The notes beneath the pieces are model-generated. The model saw only the letters and a program-made list of their open reading frames with translations, was not told the origin of the DNA and did no database searches. Position numbers and translations under genes: made by a program. DNA of 64,000 bases from NCBI RefSeq assembly GCF_010093535.1, contig NW_022985167.1:1531335-1595334 (forward strand), read 5' to 3'. The number at the start of each line of letters is the position of its first letter. The first letter of the stretch is position 1. This DNA is from Lindgomyces ingoldianus (lineage: Eukaryota; Ascomycota; Dothideomycetes; Pleosporales; Lindgomycetaceae). Positions 54,689 through 64,000 of this stretch are shown piece by piece.

Positions 54689-55266
54689 GAAACGCTACAT
54701 TAGTTGTTAGCTCTAAATTTTCCGGCCTTGGGACATATGCGAGGTCCCTCACCATGATGAAAGCATCGTCAAACAAGTGTCAGTTGCTAGTGCTGTCCAC
54801 CAGCGCGACCAGCGAAGCTTAAGTAGCACTCACCCTCCATGGCGAAAATCACCCCAGCTTCCAGGCTTTCAATTGAGCCTCGAGGGGTTTCGGCTGATCA
54901 TTGGTCCGGTACCTGAGTTTATAGATGAATTGATGATGAAGACGCGCAGAAGCGCCGTGGAAAGTGTCCGTTCTAAGAGCGGGGCTTGGACCGAGCCAAG
55001 CTTAGACGATTTCAGATTGCACGTGGTTTTTGACAAGGCTTTGTAGATATGGATATAAAATTTCTTCTCTTCTTGACTAGTCTGTTTCAAGGCCGCCTTT
55101 ATGTATTCCGCGAGACCTCTAGGCTTACGAGCTTGTATAGGCAGAGAATGAGCGGGGCACGTGATGTCACCACCTCCAATTCCTAGATTTAGTTCCTTCT
55201 AGCATCTATTATGAAATACCAGTAATCAGTCCCATATTCTAAAGCAATAATATTTCTGTTGATTTT
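54689..55266. other. Promoter of the GH106-like gene
   Basis: 578 bases, AT-rich at the far side (55200-55260). No gene is supported. Position makes it the GH106-like promoter and the MFS terminator. Confidence 0.5.
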
Positions 55267-56675
55267 TCAACACCTCGTTCTCCACCCCCACCCATGTTTC
55301 CACACCCTCGCAGCCACACACAACGCCATACCCACAACTGTATTTGCCGCCGACCAACAAATAGGGGACACATAGCTTCCTCCAGCCGCCTTCAGCAGCG
55401 CACCCGCAATAGGGCCCCCTACCAATGCTGAAAACGAAATCACTGTAAAGGCCATGCCAAGTCTGGTTCCCGTCTTCATAATATCATTACCCAGTGCTGC
55501 AATGGATGTAGGGAAGAGCGATTGAAACGCAGCGGCAGCAAGCCCGTATATGGCGGTGAAGGCGTAGAAGGACGCGATGGAGTGGATGCCAAGCCACGCC
55601 CAGAGCATGATGATGCTGAGGAGCAGGCAGCAGGAGAAGGTGTTTAGCACGCCGATGTAGTGGTCTGCGATGTAGCCTGGGAGGACGCGCGCGGGAATGC
55701 CGATGCCATTGAGGATCATGACGAGGTTGAGAGAGGTCGCGTATGGCATGTGGAGTTCGTCACGGGCGAAAGATGCAATCTGGTGATGTCATTAGGGTTT
55801 AGAAAGAGGCAAGGAGACAGTGGGCGTACGTAGTAGAACGCGAAATAAACCGGGGGCATTAGGAAACAGGTACCGAGCACATGAAGTATGTATGGAACGT
55901 CCGTGAATGCACTTGTATCTATGATCGGTCCCGTCCTTCGGGGTGGAAGTCGAGGCTTCATGAAGGCAATGACGACAGCCAAAGAAACAACGTTAATGAA
56001 TCCTAAAACACGAACTGTCCATCCGAATCCAACTTTATCGAGAAGTTGGCGGACTACGATTGGGTATATGATTCCTCCAGCGGAGTTCCCAGAAGTGACG
56101 ATGCCAATAGCCATGCCTCTTCTCTTGGCGAAATATGTCGAAACCAGACCCATCACTGGACAAAAGAAGATTCCTCCTCCGATTCCAGTGCATATCCCTT
56201 GAGTAAGGAGGAGTTGCCAGTAATTCTTCGCCAGGCTCATCGTAAATATGCCTACTAGCTGGAAGGCGATACCAATAATAATAGTTGGACGGAACAACCC
56301 AGCGTCGAGAGCGCGACCGGAAAAAGTGCCAAGAAGGAACATAAGACAAGCCTGGGTACTCCCAATCCAGGATATAGTGGAGTTGCTCTGAGGAAGAATA
56401 GAAGCATAGTATGTTTGAAAAGCTCCAAAAGAGTTCACAAAGCCCCATGTATTCAGAATAGCAAGCCAGGCGCAAAAGACCTGAGTCCATGCTTGAAGGC
56501 CACCATCAGGAGGTGGACCAGGATTCGCGATTGACCGCATGGTCAAATGAGAAACCACTCGTTCAATAGCCGTAGGTGTCGCGGGTCTCGTTTTCGGTAC
56601 TTGAGGTCCTTCAGCCCCTAGTGAGATTGTGGTGCTCGGGCCTGAGTGCAGGTCTGATACCTCAGCTTTTTCCAT
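55267..56675 (-). CDS. MFS transporter, monocarboxylate-porter type
   Basis: Two exons (56675-55830 and 55779-55267) encode 452 residues. The intron GTACGC..CATCACCAG joins YFAFYY to IASFARDELHMP. The MCT signature PPPDGGLQAWTQVFCAWLA is at the start of TM1. The second half begins after a loop containing RLPPRRTGPI. Twelve hydrophobic spans can be counted. Fungal MCT-type proteins are plasma-membrane proteins, several linked to riboflavin, carboxylate or unknown small-molecule uptake rather than lactate. Being upstream of and co-oriented with the GH106-like gene, it could import a product of that enzyme, but this is inference from position only. Confidence 0.9.
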
Positions 56676-57615
56676 CCTTACATTTGCTTGTAACGCGATG
56701 TCGTGCTTTGCCTGGTGAATGCTAGATGTTGCAAAATGAGTAATTATTTCCGGGCACAGTGTCGTTTTTGAAGGGTGTGCAGTTAGGTTGCCGATATCCC
56801 GAAGAATTGAGGGGAAGCTGTTGGCCGATAGTTGAGCAACGGAGAACTGTTAACGCATTTCCTTTTCGCTTGTGGATCCATGAAGATTGGAAATGACTGG
56901 TAAAGGCACATTATCGGGAGGGGGTTGGGGATCTGTATTAGGTCAAGTTTAAATGTAATCTGTTGGGAGAGGGTGTCAATGTTACAACGGAACAATTCCG
57001 ACATTTTTCCGATATCGGAATTGAAGAGCCGTCAATTGCCAACACAGACTTTCGTGCGCACCATAGAAGAGCTTAAGTGCAGGAAACCGCGGAAAGACCT
57101 AGAGTCAGGTTTAACTTGTAGATCTCGAAGCTGAATGTCCTTGGCAGAAATTACGCAGGTTGGGGCTGGATTCTTGCGTAGGTGGGGTAGAGGCGAAGAC
57201 GGGGATATATCTCGACTTACCATAATACATTCTCTTCCGAATTGCGTATGAGACTAAGGTTTAGCTAAACATATCTAACAGTCACATATACTGGAAGAGA
57301 AGATAGGAGAGAAGGTCCAAGACGGTTGTGCTCCTGCACATTCTTAAGGCGTAATCTGTCATGAGTAGCTGTAATTTTAGCAAGGAAATCAAGCGCTCCA
57401 AGTGTCCTTGTTCAGGAAGATCTGTGATTGCGGGAAGATTTCCTGAAAACTATGAACTGCAGTGGGGCCCGGGAAGTTCACAAAACGTTACCACTACGCC
57501 AGCGTCTTGAGGCAAAGATAAGGCCTGCAAGGCCAACATTGCAGGGCTCGCTAGCGCAGAGAATGTCAGAGTGAGGTACCTGGGCCGATGCAATTCTTCT
57601 AATTTATGGAAAGCT
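56676..57615. other. Intergenic, 0.94 kb
   Basis: Upstream of the MFS gene and downstream of the F-box gene. AT-rich with no supported frame. Confidence 0.5.
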
Positions 57616-58661
57616 TTAGAACCTTTGTGCGAATCGAACGACGACATCCAGGTCTCGATCATGCTGGCCAGCGATGGTGTATATCCACCTTTCCTCCTGC
57701 TTCCTCCACCACCTGTTTGGTAGGTAAGCCTCGCTAGACAAGATTAGCAGATGTGGACAAAAAAGACATGGTACACTCACAGCATGTAATAGAGGTCTCG
57801 GTTATGTGGGAATTCGAGACTGGTCGGGCCACTCCGAGATAGGAACATGTCTGTGCCCCTAGCAGCATCCTCAACCGTCATGTCCACGTGCTTCCTTTTA
57901 TTGCCCTTGTTTGCCTGGTGCCTCCGTATCGACCGCACAGTGCTATCTAAATGTGTTTCCAGGATGCGAGCATACCATAGCGAGTTGTCCAGTGCCTTTC
58001 GGACAATCTTCGCGTTGCGCTCGATAAGACACTGGTTCCATTCTACAGCCTGGCCACGGGGGAGTATGGGGATTGGTTCGCCGACGTCGAGGTTATACTG
58101 CCAATGGGCAAAGTCCAGGATGAGACCTAAGTTGTTCCAAGTCAAGACGCAGGTAAGGCAAGTACAGAGGAGGCTAGGATTGGGTGGGTGAATATGCTGG
58201 TAAGGCTGGGTATGAAGAGTCAGGTTCTTCTGCTGCTTTGTATCAAGCAGCAAAGGCTGGATTGAGGGGTCGACTTGGGAGAGGAACTTAGGGAGAGGAA
58301 AACACTTGGCAAGGAGGGTGTAGCGACGGCTGATGATCTGGTGGCCAATAAGCTGGGAGTTGGCGAGGACGACAGAACGGAAGCGATTGTCCACGAGGGC
58401 GAAGCGAAAGACATGGCTGGGCTGGAGATAATTCAGGATCTCTAGAAGGAGCTCCGTAGGGAGGGTTGATAATGACGCCTTCGCTTTTGGTTTCCTGTCG
58501 CGGGTTGCCCGTTTTCGTTGCATACGCTCGGTGCGCTTTGAACGCAGGAACAGAGCGCCGGTTGAGTCCACTAGGGGCTCATCCTCGCTGTGGTCGTAGG
58601 ACCGTTGCATTCTACGTAGGCAGGCACTGGCAGGTAGGAGTGATTCAAATGGAGCAGACAT
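57616..58661 (-). CDS. F-box protein
   Basis: Two exons (58661-57781 and 57733-57616) encode 332 residues. The ATG at 58661 (MSAPFESLLP) is chosen; the farther in-frame codon at 58712 is GTG. The intron GTGAGT..TTGTCTAG joins DLYYML to EAYLPNRWWRKQEERW, adding 39 C-terminal codons beyond the first stop. The F-box is at about 65-105 (LSTLPTELLLEILNYLQPSH, then VDNRFRSVVL), preceded by a basic stretch (RMQRKRATRDRKPKAK), a likely nuclear-localisation signal. Downstream, CTCLTCVLTWNNLG and an HWQYNLD-type segment are typical of a fungal F-box subfamily. Such proteins bring substrates to SCF ubiquitin ligases; the target is unknown. Confidence 0.88.
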
Positions 58662-61168
58662 CTTCTGGTTCTGGGAACTGGGATGAGATTTGTCCACTTG
58701 GTGCCTAGCCACTGCTGCCGGGCGTATTTAGTGTGTGCAAAAATCGACGGAATTCTTGGCGCTCTACGAGCCTTGCATTTCACCCAGCACATTTTCTTTC
58801 ATATCTCAGCAACGCAAATATATTTCTTAATAAAAAAGAATACCCATAACTCTATACGCTCTTCTCTCTATAATATTGACATCTATATTTTATATTAAAA
58901 AAAGATGCTGCTGTAAAGAGCAGATGTGTAAAATTTTGCAAAAACTCCAAGAATTCTGTGTGCATTTGCGCTTGTCAAGACTATTAAGCGAGCCCTCTCA
59001 AATCTCAGCAACAATACAATATTAATTAAAAACAAAGGGAGTGATTTCTACATATAGGAGAGACGATACTATAGGACCCTTATAGACTTACATTGCGTCG
59101 TCGTTGTCATCAGAAATCTGAAGGGGAGAGGAGCAAATCTGGCAGAGCGCCAAGAATCTCGTCGATGTTTGCAATATGCTAAATCCGCTAATTTTCTGCC
59201 ATTCGACCCACCTTATCTTCCACCGCTGGGAAGCACTTACCTTCGCCTACGCCCTTCAACATCACCAAGGCAAGTGCCAGTGAGCAGCACCCAGGCTCTA
59301 TTCTGCTACCTAAGTGCCTGGATAGGTCTACTTCGCTTCTGAACAGTACATATACGCGAGAAGGGCTTGCGAAGTTTTGCTTTCATTTGGCCTTAGTTCG
59401 CCATGCACAGTCCTCTCGAGTTGGACTAGCGAGCCAATTTCGCCGGACTGCACTAGGAAGGCAGAGGGTTACAAATTCTAAGTCCATTTCCATGTCCTTT
59501 CCTACCACGGCTTCACTTTAGGTTCGTGCATCCTTTCCTTGCACACATACACCGCCCCCACATGGCTTCGTCCGTAGAGATCCAGGGCTGCTCTCTGGAC
59601 TCAGGTCAACACAATTGTATTCTCGCCCAGCAACCCATTCAGGCTATCGCTACCTTACGAGTCCATCACTACACTCAGTATTGTCACACTTTTGAACTTA
59701 TGGAGTTCACTGAACTTACCCTCTTCGTAATCATCAGAATCGTCATAATAAACATACAATTCACCATCACTTTCGTCGCCGACAAAACTCCTTTCTATCA
59801 TTGAATTGTCTCTCATCTTTGGCAAGTGAACCGTTCCGCGACCACAACCGCAAGAATCAGGTCCACAGCTCAGTCATTTACTTTCCCGCTTGTTGTTGAA
59901 ATGGCGAGGATTCCGGCGATCAGGGAATCAATCCAAGCACTTTGGTGCCGTACCGGCCACCCGTACCTGACGGGGAGGCAGCCGCGTAACAGCCTAACTC
60001 GTTCAGCTGACGCCATCCCTTTTACTAACTAGAATGCAAGCTCTCGCTAACTTCGCTTGCCGACCAACCTTCTTAACTGCCACCGATAAGTTAGGACCTC
60101 TGAAATTCGCCTATCTGGCCAGTCGGGCAACCACCGCCTTACCCTCCTCCAACCCCAACCATCAAAACTAAACCTGAGAATCATGCGGCACCCCATTACA
60201 CATAAGTGCCCAGGCAACATCCATATCTTGCTGGTAGTCGTGGGCAACGCTACACTCTCGCAGCTTCATTCCAAGGGCACCCTTTTGAAGGCAACATCTC
60301 AATTGAAGCTAATCCTAGAGCTGCGACCCATGTTTATGCAAAACCAATGTTCCGCCCCATGCTTCTTCTGCCGTACCTCAACTAGACCCTCAACTGTCGC
60401 CCCCGTTCTTAAACTCCGCTAACCTCCCTTTTTCCAATCTGCGAAGCTTGGATTTGGGAAATTGATGGCAGAGTAAGATATGGTTATGAACCCCTTGTAG
60501 ATAGTGAGGTCGGGGGTGTTGTGTGTAGAAGCTTTTATAGTATGTGTTAGGGAGCAAGAGGCTGTGTTGAGACTGTATGAGACTGCAGTTTAGAAGTTGC
60601 GAGCTGCTTGATAGAGGTTAAGGGGAATTTGATTTGCGGCTTAACATTTCGGTGGTATAGATGGGAGCAGGAGCTGTAGTGAACGGAGTAGTTTCACTTG
60701 GGCTAGAGAAGTTGAGATTGATTACTTTAGCCAGGCGAAATCTGGATGTTGGCGTTGGCGTTGGCGATGTTAGGGGTAAGGAAGGATCTGGATGGAATAG
60801 GATATGGGGGTATAAGTCTATATTGCTTCCTTGGGTATGCATTGCTGAGCACATTGCAGAAGTAATAAGGGCTGCAGGTACACGACGCTGAACGTAAATG
60901 CCTCCTAAGTGACTATTTGAACCGTAAATAGCTAGATGAATCCCAATAATGTTTTGCGCGCTTACAGGTATGATCAGATTGGTAACCTTGGCCGATAGCC
61001 GACCCCGCCAGCTTGCCGTCCTAACTCGGGCCAATCTGGATGGCGTCACCTCAAATTATAAATCAACCCTCCAGTTCTTTCAAGGTTCGGTACATGAAAA
61101 CTCACCATCGTATCACCATTCCAATCTCCCACCATACTCTTCCTCACACTCATTCACCTATCGCAAAT
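58662..61168. other. 2.5 kb gap
   Basis: Divergent upstream regions of the F-box and CmcJ-family genes. AT-rich at 58800-59060 (poly-A/T runs). Three GGCGTT units lie near 60750-60770. No intact gene was found; frames at 59526-59804 and 60247-60047 lack family resemblance. Confidence 0.5.
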
Positions 61169-62059
61169 ATGACTACCGCAACCTTCAAGCATATCGACAC
61201 TAACTCCTACCAAGGGAAACCCTGGAACAAAGTCGACGGCCCCGGCACCTCATTCACCCAACTCTCTCACGTTCGAAGCGTGCAAAACCTGCGGGGCAGA
61301 GAAGGCGAGTTTTCTACTGACAACTCCGGATTCGCGGTGTATGAATACCCGGCTACGGAGAAACTCTTCACAGACGATGCCGCAGTGCGAAACGGATACT
61401 ACTGCGAAGTTGAGAAGCTGCTACGTGAGAAGCTGGCCGGTGTCAAGAAAGTCGTGATATTTGATCATACGATACGTCGAAGAATGAAGAATTTCCCTCG
61501 GCAGCCGGTTCAGCAAGTCCACGTTGACCAAACACCTGGCGCCGCGGAAGCCAGGGTTCGACGACATGTACCTGGAGACCAAGCGGACGCACTGCTGAAG
61601 GGTAGATATCAAATCATTAATGTCTGGCGGCCAATTGAGAATCCGGCCTCAGATTTCCCACTTGCAGTGATCGATTGGCGGTCTACGAAACCCGAGGATT
61701 TTATCCCTGTGGACCTCTTGTATCCGAAGCGCGATAGTTTCGATTGCGATGATGATGATCGCGGGAAGGAGAAACTCCCGGATCCGAATTCCCACGACGC
61801 TACGGATGGATATGAGGTTCGGGGCGAGACTTTGAGTGTTGCGCCAAGTGAGAGCCATCTGTTTTATTATATGAAGGATATGACGCCAGAGGAGGTTATG
61901 TTGCTCAAGTGCTTTGATTCCAGGGGAGAGGGAATGGACAAGGGCGTGCCTGGTTTGGCATTGAGGACGCCGCATACGGCGTTCATGGATCCCAACACAC
62001 CAGAAAATGCACCTGGGAGGCAGTCGATTGAGGTGAGGTGCTTGGTGTTCTACAACTGA
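61169..62059 (+). CDS. CmcJ/NvfI-family 2-oxoglutarate/Fe(II)-type oxygenase
   Basis: Single exon, 296 residues from the ATG at 61169 (MTTATFKHID); an in-frame ATG at 61040 would add 43 residues rich in His and Ser that look like leader. The family hallmarks are FSTDNSGFAVYEYP, FDHTIRRR, and HVDQTPGAAEARVRRHVPGD with the His118-x-Asp120 pair. GRYQIINVWRPIENP is also present, as are a late HTAF (His269) and a following RQS (Arg284, Ser286) fitting 2-oxoglutarate binding. Relatives include the cephalosporin 7-alpha-hydroxylase partner CmcJ, NvfI of novofumigatonin synthesis, AsaB and gibberellin GA4 desaturase. Many copies in fungal genomes stand alone, as here, with no synthase in view. Substrate unknown. 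Confidence 0.9.
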   Translation: MTTATFKHIDTNSYQGKPWNKVDGPGTSFTQLSHVRSVQNLRGREGEFSTDNSGFAVYEYPATEKLFTDDAAVRNGYYCEVEKLLREKLAGVKKVVIFDHTIRRRMKNFPRQPVQQVHVDQTPGAAEARVRRHVPGDQADALLKGRYQIINVWRPIENPASDFPLAVIDWRSTKPEDFIPVDLLYPKRDSFDCDDDDRGKEKLPDPNSHDATDGYEVRGETLSVAPSESHLFYYMKDMTPEEVMLLKCFDSRGEGMDKGVPGLALRTPHTAFMDPNTPENAPGRQSIEVRCLVFYN

Positions 62060-62468
62060 CAAAGCCTCAAGAAGATGCATGTAGTAGGCATGTATATTTG
62101 TATCATTTGCGTTAGCTCGTCTTATGGTGGTTTTGCATGGTTTTACCTAGTTCTGAATCACCGTCTACTTTTCAGCTACTCTGGCGCCCATTCCGCTATT
62201 GATTCGGAGTTCTTTAGTGTCAGTGCAAGACAACGCGGATGATATTGTACATACCACGGAATGATTTCTCTTCACCTCCACGAAGCCTTACACAACGTGC
62301 CTTCACCCATTCCCTTTCTTCCATTCAATTTACCCAAGCAAGACATACTGCTTCATCTAGAATCCGATTGAAACTCCTCATCAACCACACCTTATAAACC
62401 TTGTTCCAAATTTCCGCCAAGTTCACGCCATGTCACAAGCCCCCCTTCGCTCAACCAACACCTAGACC
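62060..62468. other. Short intergenic gap
   Basis: 409 bases between two co-oriented genes. Leader of the next gene is CT-rich. Nothing else seen. Confidence 0.5.
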
Positions 62469-62975
62469 ATGCAAAACACTATCACCACCTTCAAGGGCTT
62501 CAACCACGGAGTTGAAACCATTCACGCGCAAATCACATACTTCGAAGACTTCCTTAAGAAATCCAAAACCACAAACACCGACGTGAACGCCGATAACATC
62601 GGCTCCACCCACACAAACAAAGCCCTACTAACCTCCAAACACGCGCCTCCCTCACACCTCCAAATCCAAGCTATATCAGATGCTTACATTCTCGCCCTCA
62701 CCCATTTCACAGAGCTCTTCGTACTTGCGCACGCTTTCCGCGATGTAATCGAGGAGTCGGGCCCATGAACTGTGGATACGTTGTTGGCGCTGGACTTTAT
62801 TGAAACATCGATAGAGGAGTGGAGGGAGATGAGGAGGGCTTATGAGGAGAATATGGTTCCTGTTTTGGTTTCGCTGAGCCTGGAGACGGCGAGGAAGACG
62901 TTGGAGGAGGGGAGGAGGGATTCGCCTTTTGAGGAGGGTGAAGGCGGGGCTTTGGGTGAGGGTGGAGACGCGTAG
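62469..62975 (+). pseudogene. Small helical protein gene interrupted by an in-frame TGA
   Basis: One frame reads as a single protein of about 168 codons, with TGA at 62766-62768 as the only interruption (DVIEESGP, stop, TVDTLLALDFIETSIEEW). Helical character, charge pattern and frame continue on the far side without a gap. A CGA-to-TGA transition would account for it. The protein begins MQNTITTFKGFNHGVETIHA and is mostly alpha-helical, ending in an acidic Gly-rich tail. No family recognised. Either a nonsense-mutated allele or stop read-through; a short intron around the stop was looked for and not found. Confidence 0.55.
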
Positions 62976-63128
62976 GCAGGAGGGAGTTGAGATAATACGG
63001 AACGGAAGGTAGCTGGGATGCTTGGCAGACATGGAACGAGGACAGTTGACGTAGGTCATGTAGAAGGCTTTGTGGATTCGGAATAGTTAATAAGATCTGT
63101 GCGTGGTATTTCCACTGCTGTTACTTTA

Positions 63129-64000
63129 TTACAACGCTTTGTGCACACCCCTTAAATACCTAGGCCCGGGTCTCCTATCCTTGATCGCACCCGTCGGCGT
63201 TGGAAACACAACACCCTGTAAATCGGCATCTAACTGTTTCTCCAGCTCAGTCTCGCTGTCTACTGGCTCTGTTCCATTTCCGGCTGGCGGAACCTCGGGC
63301 ACTTCGACTGCTTTGGTCTTGGTGATTTCTACACGGCCATCACACCACATGATCCATCCATTAAGGTCTAGAGTCTTGATGAAAGTGCTGAGTTTTAATT
63401 TGTCAGAACCCGGGACATCTTGTAAACAGAGTTTTCTGCGCAGCGTGTCGTTCGTTAGACCAGGGAATGCAAACGCCGTGATATTCCACGAAGTTGAACT
63501 GGGCCGTGGCCGTTCCTGATCTTCTCTAGCCAGCCTCGCCACAGGCCCGGTGTCTTTGGCATTTGGGTCGGTATAGTTTACGTACTCGACATGAAAGACT
63601 GCTTTGCCGATGCTGCCGCGGCTAGGACTTGTGAATTTAGAGTACTTGCCGCAGGTAGAGTTCAGCACACATTCTTCATTAACTGCAAATTCAACATTGT
63701 TGGTAACGAAGGGGAGAATCTCGAGCGAGTTCTTTAGGCCAATGGACATTCCTAGACGATGCGAGAAGCTAGAGAGTTGGCGTAAGTAGCGGATGGCATC
63801 GCGCTCGGTGATAGGGGGTTTGACGCCACCCCCATTGAGGTTGGAGTAGACGTCTATGTTATGAAGATCAGTATCAGGTCACGGTGAATGTGTCAAGGCG
63901 AATAGCCTTTACCAATGTTATCAGGATCAACTGCATCGCACCCTTTCTGCTTTGCCAGGAGCAGACGCCTGGCCATGATCTTCCAGACATTCTTGCTCCG
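63129..64000 (-). CDS. Glycoside hydrolase family 114-type enzyme, 5' part cut by window edge
   Basis: An upstream exon runs from the edge to 63913 and the last exon covers 63853-63129. The 59-base intron GTAAAG..AACATAG joins DPDNI to DVYSNLNGGG. The visible part has the GH114 TIM-barrel hallmarks: GCDAVDPDNIDVYSN (acidic residues of the active site) followed by FSHRLGMSIGLKNSLEILPF and NEECVLNSTCGKY. GH114 enzymes (PF03537) are endo-alpha-1,4-polygalactosaminidases, active on fungal galactosaminogalactan. The C-terminal 110 residues go beyond the core domain, with an acidic stretch. Missing are the signal peptide and first barrel strands, off the right edge. Confidence 0.85.

Overview
This looks like nuclear DNA of a filamentous ascomycete. 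The reasons are short introns (about 50-90 bases) with GT..AG ends, pyrimidine-rich leaders, and several fungus-restricted families (ILM1, BIG1, fungal NF-X1, CmcJ/NvfI, vanillyl-alcohol oxidase). A leotiomycete is my guess, not shown. About 24 protein-coding genes can be supported, most of them after splicing by eye. No tRNA, rRNA or CRISPR array was seen.

Layout, left to right. 1-10.4 kb: FAD monooxygenase (cut by the left edge, minus), a 2.9 kb relic-rich gap, a DUF202 protein (minus), ILM1 (minus), membrane dipeptidase (plus), an orphan promoter with a decayed locus, and L-lactate dehydrogenase (plus). 10.7-17.2 kb: an F-box-like protein (minus), BIG1 (minus), and an NF-X1 zinc-finger protein (plus) divergent from BIG1. 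17.7-24.6 kb: secreted GH18 protein, a multi-pass membrane protein, a broken amino-acid transporter, and a secreted GMC oxidoreductase. 25.6-32 kb: DHA1-type MFS transporter, a proline-rich single-pass surface protein, a small four-pass membrane protein. 32-39.2 kb: relics, a vanillyl-alcohol-oxidase-type flavoenzyme, a coiled-coil protein. 40-42.1 kb: a secreted bacterial-type substrate-binding protein with a non-autonomous hAT-like transposon inserted at its start codon. 42.1-46 kb is nearly empty. 46-50.8 kb: three hypothetical proteins. 51.3-56.7 kb: a GH106-like secreted enzyme beside a monocarboxylate-type MFS transporter. 57.6-62.1 kb: an F-box protein and a CmcJ/NvfI-family oxygenase. 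62.5-64 kb: a small gene interrupted by an in-frame TGA and a GH114 enzyme cut by the right edge.

Housekeeping genes (ILM1, BIG1, NF-X1) are mixed with secreted carbohydrate-active enzymes (GH18, GH106-like, GH114), flavin oxidases and transporters. This fits a plant- or litter-associated saprotroph or pathogen. The redox genes are scattered and no polyketide or peptide synthase is present, so I do not call a biosynthetic cluster. The GH106-like enzyme and the adjacent transporter are a plausible functional pair.

The best novel observation is the hAT-like element at 40980-42120. Its 8-bp target-site duplication contains the ATG of the downstream gene, so that the start codon exists twice, once on each side of the transposon.
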